DNA of 64,000 nucleotides from Omphiscola glabra (Eukaryota; Mollusca; Gastropoda; Lymnaeidae). The DNA lies in NCBI GenBank assembly GCA_964017045.1, contig OZ024807.1, forward strand, positions 7,483,481 to 7,547,480. Direction: 5' to 3'. The position numbers were made by a program, and so were the translations under genes. Under the pieces are notes generated by a model. The model ran no database searches. It was not told where the DNA came from and worked only from the letters and a program-made list of their open reading frames with translations. Of the stretch, positions 44,712 through 53,684 are shown one piece after another. How positions within the stretch are numbered: position 1 is the stretch's first letter; every line of letters starts with the position of its first letter.

Positions 44712-47700
44712 ATCTAGTACATCTTACTGCATGTCTTATTTTTAAGCTTCTACAAAGAGCTCTTTTTAAACTTCAACATAGAGCTAATTTTTAGCAACCA
44801 TTAATGTTACGAATTGCTATCTGTGATAAGCAGTTCTATAATGTCGTTGTCTAAGGGTTAATCATTAAACAAATCCATGATTAGTATGATATATGGTTCT
44901 TTATTGAAAAAAAAGACAGCGTGTCCTCTTTCATCCGCCTTCTCTCTATTACTAAGTACTACTAGAACCATAACAACCAACAACCAACAACGTCATCTCC
45001 CATACACAAATACGTCACAAGTACAAAGCACATGGCAACAGCTACACAAATACTCTCCACGCAAAAATACACAGACACAAAACAAGAAAACAAATAATTA
45101 ACTATTACGGGTTTGATAGGAGGACCTTGATATTGACGTCATCGAGTAACTGTTTGGTGTTACTGCCACCCTGTCCGTCCATTTCTTGGCTGGGGAAAAG
45201 GTTGTTTACATTCGAATGCGTTCCATTTGTTCTCAAGAATGCCATTAGGGGACGCAATTTCTAGATTTTCTTTACTGGAACGTTCGGATTTAATTCCTAT
45301 TGAAAGCCCGCCAGGTTTATTAGTACACAGTCATAAGAGACGCTATATCATTGTGTGTATAAATTAATATTTGTCTTTTGAGGATAGTAACGTGTTCACC
45401 TGCTGTACGTTGATACAGTTTTATGCTTCCGTACTCAAATTTGTATTTTGGATAGAAATTGATTTATATAATTAAATTAAATATTTTTTATTATAACTAT
45501 CTTTGGTATCGTTTTTCTTTGCTTACTGTCGTATCAACCTTTTGTTACGAATTGTTTCTTCTAGGAGTCAACTATCATCATCATCATCATCAGGTCCCGT
45601 AGTCCTTCGACCGTTGGGGCGCCACATATGACATGTACACTATTCTTCTCCATTCCTCTCGGTCTTCTGCCCTACGCATAGCATCGCCTAGTGTAATTCC
45701 GTCCATTCTTTGATATTATCTTCCCATCTTTTTCTTTGTCTTCCCCTTCTTCTCCATCCTCTAGTAGTGCCCTGCAAGATCTCTTTGGCGAGCCCTTGTT
45801 TTCTGGTCACGTGGCCATACCACTCAAGTTTGCGCTTTTTAACAGACGTCCGGAGGTCATCGAATTGCCCAATTGCCCGACGAATCCTTTCTTTTATTTG
45901 CTCATTGGTGATGTGGTCTCTATAGCAGATGCCAAGAATGCCTCTGTAACATCTAATCTCCATCGCCTTTATTTTCCTTTCAAGTTCTGCTGTTAATGTC
46001 CAGGACTCACAGGCATACAAGAAAATGGAGAGGATTAATGAGCGCATCAGCCTGATTTTGGTGCAGGGGGCTATATTTTTGTCGTTCCATATTTTCTTGA
46101 GCCTCTTTAGTGCTGTCGTGGTCTGCGCAATCCTGGCCATTAATTCGGGCCTGGAGCCCTGTTCCGATACTATTGCTCCGAGGTACTTGAAGCTGCCAAC
46201 TATAAGCGCAGAATAAATCTTTGAAACCTTAACGCTAAGTATCAGTGACGTGTTGTGCGTGATTGGTTGTAATATTTCGGTTAATGTTTCTGAGATTTAC
46301 CTCTTGGTAATGAGGCCTACTTACGCGTTGTTGGCACGCATATTCATATGACTTAATTATAACACTTCAAGAAATAACTCTGATAAAGAATTCATATGAA
46401 ATGTATAATGATTTATTAACTTACGTTTGCATGATCCCACAGTACGGACTGCTGGTGGATATAGTAACATATGCCGTCGTATAGCTCCCCCTGGGGCATG
46501 CTCACGTAGCCACACGGGTTTCCTACGACTGTAATGGAGACGGAAGGTGGAGAAATGGTTACGACGGGTCATCTAAAAATGGTTGATGTCTTAAAAATTA
46601 TAGTCAAATTTCTATGATAAGACTAAGTTACCATATCATTATTTTTTTTTTGTCTCACGCAAATTTTAAGTGCAAGACGATTAAAGACAAAGATCAACAA
46701 TTTCTGAGAGTAATGAATATAAAGGTAGGTTGTCACTGTCTTCTACATAATGACAGATGGTATCCAAATCCACCCGGCAACACTAACACTGACGTAGAAT
46801 AAAGACACAATATAATGATTTATATTCAGTTAATCAACTAAAAGGTAATGCTAGGAAACAAATCTGATGATACCCACTAGGTATTAAACAGGGGCGTCAT
46901 TTCAGGTTTTTTTCAGGGAAGGGGGCAAAAAAAAATTGATCAGCTTGTTAAGTTGATTATTACTGGAGTCGCACAGTGCATAGCAATTTAAATAAAACCT
47001 GCAGATTCATAGAGAGCGGCCAAATCCCCCCCCCCCCTTTTTGCAAAACAAAAATGTCGTCCCTGATATTAGGGTCATGATTTTCCTGTAAACCTTTGAA
47101 AGCCCTATTAATCAACAAAGCGACGCGTTGATATACACGATAAAGATACACTTTACATTTTTCACAGATAAACTGTTTCCTTCTATCACACGGATCACTC
47201 TTCACACTTGGAAGCTCCAACGTTGTATTGGATGCTGCTATGTAAATGCAGGAATTTGTTTGCCCAGGGACTTGTTCCTTTCCAATCCAGGCATCTAATC
47301 ATAAAAAGACTCGAAAATATAATGAACTTTCGAATTTTTCAATATAAATTTAATATATTGAAAATTATTGAAAATTTCAAATAGATGTTTAACGACAAGA
47401 ATTCTTCATCAACTTTTCTTAACAATTTTGCCGATAGTAAATAAGTCAAAATGTCACTGTGTTTGATTTTATGGTACGTACTACATGATGAAATATTTCA
47501 CTACAAGTTTGAGTATATGTCTATAAGAAAGAAAAGTTAATTTAGTTGAGATAGTTTTTAGGGAATTTGGATAATTTGTAGTTTAGCATAAAAATTCGCA
47601 AAAAACTTACTTGTTTTTCGTTAAAATGTGATCAAAATTCACGTTAATCTAGTTTCTGATGAATGTTCTGTTCATTGTAGTAAGAATTTTAAGTTTAAAA

Positions 47701-50700
47701 TATAAAGAGGTGTAGCGTACGACTACTCATTGTAAGGTAGTACCGTTGTCCTCAAATAACCTGACAGGCGTTTTAAACTTTAATGTAAACATTATCGTGC
47801 AACACTTCTATAACTTGCCTTTCTTAGAAAACATCATCATGTTCAGCACGAAGTTTGTTCTGTCTATCGTTGTTGGATCAGCAAGTTGTCCGTGTTGAGA
47901 TTCGCATGCAACCTAAATATAATTGGAATATGAAAGTAGCCTGAATATAATTGAGATTGGCGTGTAGCCTAAATAGAGTGACTGTTCTTTGTGTCCTAAT
48001 GGCTGACATGTGTGTCCTGATTGCTGTCATATATATTTACTGATAGCTTTCATGTGTACTAATGGTTGTCACATGTTTACTTTCATGTGCGTCATGATGT
48101 CTGTCTTACATGCTCCGTAGGCTGTCATTCGTATCCTGAGGGCTATCAAATAATTTTGTCCTGAAGGCTGTCATACGTGTCCTGATGGATTACACTTGTG
48201 TAATGATGGTTGCGGTATGTGTCTTGATGGCTGCCATATTATATTTTCTTAATGATGTCTTATGTGTGTAGATGACCTTCATATGTGTACTGATGGCTAT
48301 CATATGGGTGGGTCATTATGGCTTTCATATGTGTCGTAATCAATGCCATATCATTTTGGTTGGTATATGCGTCCTGATGGCGGTCATATTTGTTTTCACG
48401 TCCAAACAAACGTACTAGTGGTCACACTTGAAATAATCCACACGACCAAAGTCGCGATAAGAATAGTGTGCACTATATTTTTGTTATTTTGTTGGCATCT
48501 TTTTGACGCTGAATCATCAGTACGAGACATCACCAGTGCGCTAAAATATTGAATGACGTATCAAGATGATGATATCTACAAGAGACTGGCATGGTGGAAT
48601 AAAATTTTTAAAAACTTTCTTACTTATAATTTGAAATTATTTCGTATCGTCCTGTAGAGCCACGAAATGAATGTCTGACAAAGTATTTAACAAGTGGCAA
48701 GCTATATATTTATAACTTTGCTCATTTGCACATTATATGAATGGACACGTGCTGTACAATTTGAAGTGTATATTAAGCATGTAGTACATTGATCTGAGAC
48801 GAAGAATAGATTTATAACCACCATGACCCCATCAATTAGCTATCAAGCTGAGAAATAGCTTTCTGTTAAATCGCCTTATGTAATATTATATAAATAATCC
48901 TTGCTAGACATTTTATTTTCAGTCTTGTAGAGGATAGAAGCTTTTTAAAATCGTTTTTATATGAACTTAGCTTTTGCTCGTGTGTTTCTTTCCTTGTGGT
49001 GGAACTATCTCCGGAAGGCTTTTTGATCCACTTCCCGTCATTCTATCAAGATGAAACTTACCGCATGACTCGTTGCTAATGAAAAACATTCTATCTAAGT
49101 TTTAGCCCCACACACAAAAAAAAGTTTTTTCCTGCTTCTCAAAGGGGGATCTAATTGAGCCACCTCCCGTAATCTTATCGAACTATTAACTTGGCACATA
49201 GACTCGTTGCCGCTGACAACACATTCTATGAAATTTTCAGGCCACCCCAACTACCCAAAAAGCAGTTTTTTCCCCTGTTTTTCAAGGGGGAAGCAATGCT
49301 AATGATTTTTTTAATGGTTGTGTGTTCGGGTGTGGATATTAACTGTGCAGCTCTTGGTATGTGCTTTGTTTTTGTGACATACTTTATTTGGTTTAAAATT
49401 ATTTTTTTCCGTTAGGTTTTTACATGCACTGATGTGGATAAAAATCATTCCCATACCAAAAATCAGTAGCTATAATCACATAGATGCAAAGAAAAATGCA
49501 TAGAAAGGATTTAGACGAAAGACTTTTTTTACAATTTTTTTTTTCAAATACGTTTGGCGATAAGGGGACGCAGCACTTCAGACAAACCTGCCGCCGCACC
49601 CCGACAACACGACAATCCAACATTTGAAACATTTGCGTGTTTAATCATCGCCCCAGTGACGTAGCAAGGGGGGCAAGGGGGGCATCATGCCCCGATCGCT
49701 ACTCACAAAGGGGCGCCAAATGGTATACCTTACATATAATATTGTATGGTTTTCGAAAATGGGGGGGGGGCGGTAAAAAGGTATTGTGCCCCGGGCGCGA
49801 GTTAAGTTTGCTACGCCACTAGATCGCCCATCTGCTAAAGTTAGTTTTTGATATTCTGCCCGGTGAATATATTTCACGACGACAGAGCTGGTCCGATACA
49901 GTTATGGAAAAATTCGCATCAGTTCAAATTTGTGAAAATAAAAGTATTTAAACTAGTTGTTAAATTTGTCTTCAAATGTTCATCTATGTGTCATCCTTAA
50001 AGAAATATTTTTTTTAAGTATGAGGGAACATTCAATTATATATATATATATATATCTCGTTAAAACAGTATTATGAAGTGTGCATAGATCGCTTGGTTTC
50101 CTTGGTGTAATTGGAAAATGATATATTTTTTAATTTAAAAAAAAAAGGGACTCTATTTTGAGTGCATTGTAGGTGTTCTTTTCAGAAATATTCAACTTGA
50201 TAGTCTTCGAGTTTTCAAATTGTTTGTAGCAAGAGTTTACAATTACATGAATGTCAAAACAAAAAATAGTTGTATGCACACGTTTTTCAACTATTGTTAT
50301 GTCACATATAGGTTGTGCCTGAAGAATAAGCTGGTTTTTACTCTTTTATTGGTGATACACGTACATATTATGTGAGAATGTCTTCACGTAAATTACCAGC
50401 AATATATCAACCATCACAGGCTTCAAAACTGCACTCAAAACCCATCTCTTTAAACTCTACTATCCTGACTGAGATTCCCCCAGTCTGACCGTTAAACGAT
50501 GCTGCTGGGTGCCGTCCGTGGCTTCACGTGTAAATAGTTATGGAATGGTTGAAGCGAATACACATTTGTTTTGTTTTTTTAAAATTAATTTAAATTTAAT
50601 GTTTTAGTTCATGATTATGTTTGTTAAATTGTATGCACAGCGTGGTGAGCCCAGCCCTCGGCTGTGGGGGTACCACGCTATAGAAAGATACAAATAATAA

Positions 50701-52246
50701 TAATAATAATGATAATAATATATTGAAAAAAGCTTTTTTTTTTTTTTACCTTGGCATCGTTCCAAGTCTGATCTGTGTCTGACATGTTGTAACAGAAACC
50801 ATCAAAATACTGAGCGTTGTCCCAGAAGAAGCACGGGTGTCCTGAAAGAGCTGAAAACAAGATCCATACAAATATACCTAAGTTAACCTGAGAATGATGT
50901 TACAAACAATAATTTGTATAGGTTTTACTTTTCTCTTACATACAATTATGAACTTAGCTTTAAACTGGAAATAATGTCATAATATCAAAAAGACATTAGT
51001 TATGTATCTATCCAACGACATTCTTTTGTATTCACCTTTCATCTCTTTAATACAGCGGTTCTGAACCTGTGGGTCGCCACCCCATTGGAGGCCGCACGAC
51101 CCTTTCCCTGGGGTCGCGTAAGACCATCAGAAACACATATACTTTACAGTTATCAATTGGCAACGAAAATAATTTTGTGATTTTGTCGCCGCAACATAAG
51201 GAAATCTATTAAAGGGTCGCGGCATTAGAAAGGTTGAGAACCGCTGCATTTATAGGTCTTCCAACAACAATAATAGAACCATTTAACCGTAACAAAATGA
51301 TAGCTGGACATTTACAAGTCATTACATAAAAGGAGTTTTTTTTTTTTATAAAGAACAAAGCATTTAAAGCAGGAAATATTTTTTATCCCTTTTACTTCAT
51401 TGTAATAAATTTTAAATTCTACATGGAGTTTTCAAATCAGAATACACAATTAAATGGCTGAGTTCAAACACATATTTTTCGTGTGATTTCTTTTCTTTCA
51501 ATATTATGTAATTCATTTAAAAACAACTCATTACAGGCACATGTTAGATTAAAGTGGGGCCTCATCAATTTCCCCTTTGCGAATTTAATTTTCCATATGT
51601 TACATATCGTTTACAATAAGAAAATAACAATCTAAAAGTTATTTACTAAACAAATTTATTGACAAAAGAAAAGTTATTTACTAAACAAAGTTATTGACAA
51701 AAGAAAAGTTATTTACAAAACAAAGTTATTTACAAAGCATAGTTGTTTACAAAACAAAGTTATTTACAAAGCATAGTTGTTTACAAAACAACGTTATTTA
51801 CAAAACAAAGTTATTTACAAAACAAAGTTATTTACAAAGCATAGTTGTTTACAAAACAAAGTTATTTACAAAGCATAGTTGTTTACAAAACAAAGTTATT
51901 TACAAAGCATAGTTGTTTACAAAACAAAGTTATTTACAAAACAAAGTTATTTAAAAAGCATATTTGTTTACAAAACAAAGTTATTTACAAAGTATAGTTG
52001 TTTACAAAACAAAGTTATTTACAAAGTATAGTTGTTTACAAAACAAAGTTATTTACAGAACAAAGTTATTTACAAAACAAAGTTATTTACAAAACAAAGT
52101 TATTTACAAAACAAAGTTATTTACAAAACAAAGTTATTTACAACGCCCACAAACAAAAGAAAAATATAAAATAAAGTTTTCCCTAACATACGATGAATCA
52201 CCATCAGCCATCCTAAGAGAACGAGATACAATCGAGTTGGATTCAT
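28494..52246 (-). CDS. Gene C: lectin / IgGFc-binding-like / mucin single-pass membrane protein
   Basis: The model has 17 exons: 52246-52192, 50850-50750, 47912-47819, 47294-47157, 46528-46425, 43546-43335, 42080-41978, 41307-41148, 40361-40143 (or 40269), 38584-38504, 37690-37556, 36249-36083 (or 36079), about 33860-33736, 32981-32865, 32168-31895, 30689-30547, 30356-28494. Phases agree at every junction except exon 12/13, where a donor four bases further on is needed. The product is about 1,360 residues: signal peptide; compact C-type-lectin-like domain; a second half of one; a region of beta-rich segments, part of which resembles IgGFc-binding domains; a Ser/Thr mucin repeat; CPCQC; one helix; a short tail. 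Extracellular recognition or adhesion is an inference from the domains. Confidence 0.65.
29085..29950 (-). repeat. 42-bp coding minisatellite of gene C
   Basis: About twenty tandem units (plus strand GTAGTTGAACTAGGTGGTGA...) encode the 14-residue Ser/Thr/Pro/His unit. Units vary mainly at two positions (Asn/Thr and Val/Ala). Confidence 0.9.
30547..30689 (-). CDS. Gene C exon 16
   Basis: Acceptor CCACTGCAG|CTGAAT and donor AGCGGT|GTAAGT bound 143 nt, phase 1 to 0. The peptide includes EYYACSTSFPLGTRHVNHDG and three cysteines (YAC, AYC, GFC). It links the IgGFc-like region to the mucin exon. Domain family not recognised. Confidence 0.65.
31895..32168 (-). CDS. Gene C exon 15
   Basis: Acceptor CTAACAG|GTCTTCGG and donor ATTAAAT|GTAAGT, 274 nt, phase 0 to 1. 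It encodes VFGTPGSGLLIWPLNDG and a GHPFFG...SGSCGTSL...RRCQYDF segment with conserved aromatic residues. It is probably the closing part of an IgGFc-binding-like domain. Confidence 0.7.
32865..32981 (-). CDS. Gene C exon 14
   Basis: Acceptor CTCGTTTCAG|GAATCC and donor TTAAAG|GTACAT, 117 nt, phase 0 to 0. The peptide runs ESSQSFLDMPPPISS to RLVAVNYTMLK. Confidence 0.65.
33230..33480 (+). repeat. Dispersed repeat shared with 48,985-49,400
   Basis: GACCCACCTCCCGTCAACGTATCGA and TTTTTCAAGGAGG segments recur twice in tandem at 48,985-49,400. It is a non-autonomous element of unknown family lying in a gene C intron. Confidence 0.5.
33736..33860 (-). CDS. Gene C exon 13, 5' boundary uncertain
   Basis: The donor GACACG|GTAGGT is clear. 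The peptide ATERLTMNVYESIQLDV and NNYLITVKAAQNVVVIVWVK is beta-rich and continues the IgGFc-like domain. Three CAACAG/CTCAACAG acceptors overlap at 33,854-33,868. Phase with exon 12 works if exon 12 uses the donor GTAG|GTTTGC and this exon starts at 33,860 or 33,854. Confidence 0.55.
34340..34450 (+). repeat. Dispersed repeat shared with 41,440-41,545
   Basis: AATCGATGAAAGAAGCTA through GTTTCTAATATGAGTTACAT and GCTCTGCTGCC to GGTTCAACCAA is repeated at 41,440-41,545. Both copies lie in gene C introns. Family unknown. Confidence 0.55.
36083..36249 (-). CDS. Gene C exon 12: IgGFc-binding-like core
   Basis: Acceptor GATCCCCAG|GTGTCT; donor ACTCG|GTAGGT, or four bases further for phase 1. The peptide SAAVLLSTHDVTVVLYHTKN, then LLGNSYLVFSPN, follows the IgGFc-binding pattern (V.....DVTV......-....LG..Y.V.S). 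This is the segment that most supports the domain call. Confidence 0.65.
37140..37570 (-). repeat. 30-bp minisatellite of repeated splice donors
   Basis: About fourteen 30-bp units start at the exon 11/intron boundary. On the minus strand each has TTACATCAG|GTATG(C/T)C, the 5' splice site of exon 11, so the array is a row of near-identical donors. One unit is 29 bp. The sequence stays open for more than 100 codons in the exon frame. Confidence 0.85.
37556..37690 (-). CDS. Gene C exon 11
   Basis: Acceptor TACATCTAG|GTGACC and donor ACATCAG|GTATGC, 135 nt, phase 1 to 1. The peptide GDLDMAYLYFSHMKNGSHAL and ARFTVNDTIRLTS has beta-rich IgGFc-like character and several N-glycosylation sequons. 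The donor is the first member of a 14-unit donor array, so the 3' boundary may vary. Confidence 0.65.
38504..38584 (-). CDS. Gene C exon 10
   Basis: Acceptor CTTGTTAG|AAGCGA and donor TCGTCAG|GTGAGT, 81 nt, phase 1 to 1. The peptide ATRYKYVVVLPEGVANTYLL and EIVVSS opens the IgGFc-binding-like domain. Confidence 0.65.
39390..39950. repeat. TCTCTGTCTCAC-rich simple repeat
   Basis: A degenerate CT-rich array with CACACAC patches in a gene C intron. The long ORFs on both strands are low-complexity artefacts. Confidence 0.8.
40143..40361 (-). CDS. Gene C exon 9, with two possible donors
   Basis: Acceptor TCTCTTCAG|AATTTC. The peptide PLVFLGATNERWLSDNESVT leads to a first donor CAAG|GTGAGC at 40,269. 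The frame continues for 42 codons (HLSWVVSRDQNRTIGLSDLN, WPFCYT) to a second donor ACAA|GTGAGA at 40,143. Both end in phase 1 and join exon 10 in frame. The extension looks like protein, with sequons and a cysteine. Confidence 0.6.
40590..41045. repeat. CT-rich low-complexity tract
   Basis: Imperfect TCTC/CTCC-rich sequence in a gene C intron. The plus-strand ORFs have simple-sequence composition only. Confidence 0.6.
41148..41307 (-). CDS. Gene C exon 8
   Basis: Acceptor TTCTACAG|GTTACA and donor TTCCCA|GTAAGT, 160 nt, phase 0 to 1. The peptide VTLVDIFMYNDTIKVALKN to ENSTGLWYFP. Domain not recognised; beta-rich pattern. Confidence 0.65.
41440..41545 (+). repeat. Dispersed repeat shared with 34,340-34,450
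   Basis: Second copy of the ATGAAAGAAGCTA...GCTCTGCTGCC element. Confidence 0.55.
41978..42080 (-). CDS. Gene C exon 7
   Basis: A long pyrimidine tract ends at the acceptor CAAACTAG|ACACGG; the donor is AGCACG|GTAAAC. 103 nt, phase 2 to 0, matching exon 6. The peptide HGTYSDITVKQCDLYPASC and INHSCST contributes three cysteines. An earlier acceptor (TTAAAG|GCTTTC) would give the wrong phase. Confidence 0.65.
43335..43546 (-). CDS. Gene C exon 6
   Basis: Acceptor GACATTCAG|GTTACA and donor TTGATGAC|GTAAGT, 212 nt, phase 0 to 2. The peptide FVSLVQNSDSVSFYVMSCGG then VKFYLYDNG, and GCTLDPHELCSL with three cysteines. The first part loosely resembles the farnesoic acid O-methyltransferase-like fold seen in extracellular invertebrate proteins, a weak suggestion. 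Confidence 0.7.
43785..44170 (-). mobile_element. CR1/L2-like LINE, 3' end
   Basis: On the minus strand 43,905-44,090 encodes SIPRVRLETYGKRTFAFAGP, WNTLPDAL and SFKTNLKTHLFRKHL, the well-known end of CR1/L2-clade reverse transcriptase ORFs. It is followed by a short 3' UTR and a (TTA)n tail at about 43,786-43,802. The element is 5'-truncated and lies in a gene C intron. Confidence 0.75.
45570..46220 (-). mobile_element. RTE-like LINE fragment (end of reverse transcriptase)
   Basis: The minus ORF 45,688-46,140 has KIRLMRSLILSIFLYACESW, LERKIKAMEIRCYRGILGI, KRKLEWYGHVTR and RRGRQRKRWEDNIKEW. These are the recurrent C-terminal motifs of endonuclease-reverse transcriptase LINE proteins. A (GAT)n tail lies at 45,571-45,591, as in RTE-type elements. 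The RT catalytic core is missing. It lies in the same gene C intron as the CR1-like fragment. Confidence 0.75.
46425..46528 (-). CDS. Gene C exon 5: second lectin half-domain
   Basis: Acceptor TCCATTACAG|TCGTAG and donor GCAAAC|GTAAGT, 104 nt, phase 1 to 0 like exon 2. The peptide VGNPCGYVSMPQGELYDGIC then YYIHQQSVLWDHAN aligns with exon 2 (G.PC...Y.DG.CY.....W..A). It is the N-terminal half of a C-type-lectin-like fold. No matching C-terminal half follows; exon 6 has a different sequence. Confidence 0.7.
46889..47065. mobile_element. MITE with CAGGGGCGTC termini, copy 2
   Basis: Same termini and internal layout as 15,895-16,070, with a poly-C run at 47,028-47,037. It lies in the intron between gene C exons 4 and 5. 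Confidence 0.6.
47157..47294 (-). CDS. Gene C exon 4: C-terminal half of lectin domain
   Basis: Acceptor ATGATTAG|ATGCCT and donor GAAAAAT|GTAAAG, 138 nt, phase 1 to 1. The peptide DAWIGKEQVPGQTNSC, then KSDPCDRRKQFICEK carries the signature WIG...C......C....FICEK of C-type-lectin-like domains. The loop between WIG and the cysteine is very short, and there is no EPN/QPD or WND motif, so calcium-dependent sugar binding is unlikely. Confidence 0.8.
47819..47912 (-). CDS. Gene C exon 3: middle of lectin domain, with GC donor
   Basis: Acceptor ATATTTAG|GTTGCA, 94 nt, phase 0 to 1, ending AAGAAAG|GCAAGT. This is a GC-AG intron with the consensus (AG|GCAAGT) typical of that class. The peptide VACESQHGQLADPTTIDRTN fits the C...GG.LA step of lectin domains, and the join to exon 4 gives KK-DAWIG in frame. 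Confidence 0.65.
48985..49400 (+). repeat. Two diverged copies of a dispersed repeat
   Basis: CACTTCCCGTCATTCTATC and CACCTCCCGTAATCTTATC begin two consecutive copies related to 33,230-33,480. Both contain ACTCGTTGC...GACAACA(C)ATTCTA and TTTTTCAAGGGGG-like segments. Confidence 0.5.
49654..49821. mobile_element. hAT-type MITE with 8-bp target duplication
   Basis: Ends CAGTGACGTAGCAA and TTGCTACGCCACTA are inverted repeats. The flanks CATCGCCC and GATCGCCC match at 7 of 8 positions. Internal runs of G are typical of CAGTGGCGTAGC-class MITEs. Confidence 0.75.
50395..50715 (+). mobile_element. CR1/L2-like LINE, 3' end
   Basis: The plus strand encodes FKTALKTHLFKLYYPD at 50,421-50,470, followed by a 3' UTR with GGTGAGCCCAGCCCTCGGC and a (TAA)n tail to 50,715. 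The tail ends only about 35 bases from the donor of gene C exon 2, on the opposite strand to the gene. Confidence 0.75.
50750..50850 (-). CDS. Gene C exon 2: N-terminal half of lectin domain
   Basis: Acceptor TTGTTTTCAG|CTCTTT and donor GCCAAG|GTAAAA, 101 nt, phase 1 to 0. The peptide SGHPCFFWDNAQYFDGFCYN, then TWNDAK keeps the Cys pair, Tyr-Cys and TW motifs of a C-type-lectin-like domain. Confidence 0.8.
51053..51246. mobile_element. hAT-type MITE
   Basis: TIRs CAGCGGTTCTGAACCTGTGG and AGGTTGAGAACCGCTG with internal GGGTCGC motifs. It is related to 11,330-11,530. The flanking 8-mers (CTTTAATA and CATTTATA) match only in part. Confidence 0.75.
51660..52143 (+). repeat. 18-bp minisatellite next to gene C exon 1
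   Basis: About 26 units of TTTACAAAACAAAGTTAT and variants (CATAGTTG) lie in intron 1, ending about 50 bases from the exon 1 donor. The paralogous introns of A and B have a single AT-rich seed there. The plus-strand ORFs are due to the 18-bp period. Confidence 0.9.
52192..52246 (-). CDS. Gene C exon 1: signal peptide
   Basis: ATG at 52,244-52,246; peptide MNPTRLYLVLLGWLMVIH, one codon shorter than in A and B, phase 1, donor CATC|GTATGTTAGGG. Confidence 0.75.
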
Positions 52247-52252
52247 TGCTTG

Positions 52253-52350
52253 TAAAGTTTTCACTTGGAGATTGGCCGTCTAAACGATTGTATCTCCTTT
52301 TATCGTTGGCCTGAGACAAAACGACCCGACCCGATCGATGTTTGTATTAT
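52253..52350 (-). promoter_or_regulatory. Conserved proximal promoter/5' UTR block of gene C
   Basis: Carries the same motifs as upstream of A and B (ACATCGATCGGGTC, GGTCGTTTTGTCTCAG, GATACAATCGTTTAGACGGCC). The TATA-like element is GATAAAAGG in place of TTTAAAA. Confidence 0.55.
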
Positions 52351-53600
52351 TTCACACCAAAAGAACATTGACACAAGGAATAATACGTACTGCCCACGTG
52401 ATATTTGCCTCAGTGATGGGTATTAGAACCAAGAGAAACTGTATCTAGCAGGGTGTCCCAAGATGGGGTGCTCGCACTAAGTGGCGTGGCGATGGTTGGT
52501 GCCAACCGGGGCGGACTGAAACTTTTGCACACCTTCCTACCCAGTAAACTCACCCTCAAGCAGTGCTAGCTTATTACAAGTTTGAGAAGCAATTGATCTT
52601 AAAATTATGCGAGAAATATTTATAAATTTTTTTAAAAAGTTACTTTTAAGCACTGTACTTCATTTAATAACTCACAAGTTTATTTTCTAATTTTTAAAGC
52701 ATATCTTTGTAAATCAATAAAATCAATCAAATGACTTTTTTTTCAAATTCAAAATTCATAATAGTTTTGTAGCGAATGCGAGACGCAGTCACCCAATTCA
52801 TAGCGGGCACGATACTCCGACCACCAACTATTTATATTGATGTCTCAATAAACAACGCTAAATTTTATAATGCCAAATATACAGCGTCAACGAAATCGAT
52901 AAATAGATTAAGTTTCTCAAACACAACAGGATATGAACAGGCATTTCGGCCCATGTGACAGGACTCAAACATTTACACGGCCGTGCACATGGCAAGATAC
53001 CTGAAGCTATTGATACGTATTGTGACACTGCAAACCAAAGTTCACGGATGGGTTGTTTCTTAAATGGGCTCGAACTACTTCATGAGACAGCAAATGTCCT
53101 CTGTTTGCTCGCAAGCCATTGTCTTTGTGTTAACAGTTCAAGGCGATTGCTGCAGGTAACGCTCATACCGAGGTGTTGATTCTAATAATTAAATACGAGG
53201 AACATTTCACAAAGGCGGTGTGTCGTGAGCAAACAACCGGAAGGGCGGAAATCGATCTTACAAGGCCATTGCCGCTTTTGCGTTCAGCGACTACTCTTGA
53301 TTTGAAAAAAAAAGCATACCTTATTGCACTAATTTCTATTTAGAATTTAGACCATTCAAAGAGTAATTTACAGCTCACGATATTATGTTTCTTTCGTGTG
53401 ATAAATGTGATGCAAAATCCAAAATTCTCCAAACAATTAATCATTTCTGAATCTGCCCCTGAATCAGCCACTCCACCACCCCCCCCCCCTTTTTTTCAAT
53501 GTAATTCCATGATGAAGATTTTATGACAAATGTTTTCAAAAGTGTGGATTGAGAAGTTGGAGGAAGAGACTGCTATGCATTTGCAAAAATATAGAAATTC
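52351..53600. other. Duplicated 5' flank of gene C
   Basis: Aligns in patches with 14,670-16,300 upstream of gene A, including a CAGAGGCGAAC/CAAGGCGATTGCTG-type segment near 53,130. No gene is seen. The two adjacent plus ORFs at 52,776-53,179 have no splice or homology support. Confidence 0.45.
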
Positions 53601-53607
53601 TAATTAA

Positions 53608-53627
53608 TCTAGTACTGAGATGCTGTT

Positions 53628-53663
<36 letters not shown>

Positions 53664-53684
53664 AACAGCCTCACAGTACCATAT
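53608..53684. mobile_element. Short TA-rich palindromic element
   Basis: AGTACTGAGATGCTGTTTATA and, inverted, GGTACTGTGAGGCTGTTTAT flank a (TA)n core, forming a near-perfect hairpin of about 77 bp. It is probably a foldback MITE. Confidence 0.5.

Noticed and set aside
46357..46572. 71-codon minus ORF beginning MTRRNHF
   Set aside because: Overlaps gene C exon 5 in a different frame; the lectin-like frame agrees with exon phase and homology.
51694..52314. ORFs rich in LFTKQSYLQ
   Set aside because: 18-bp minisatellite in intron 1 of gene C.
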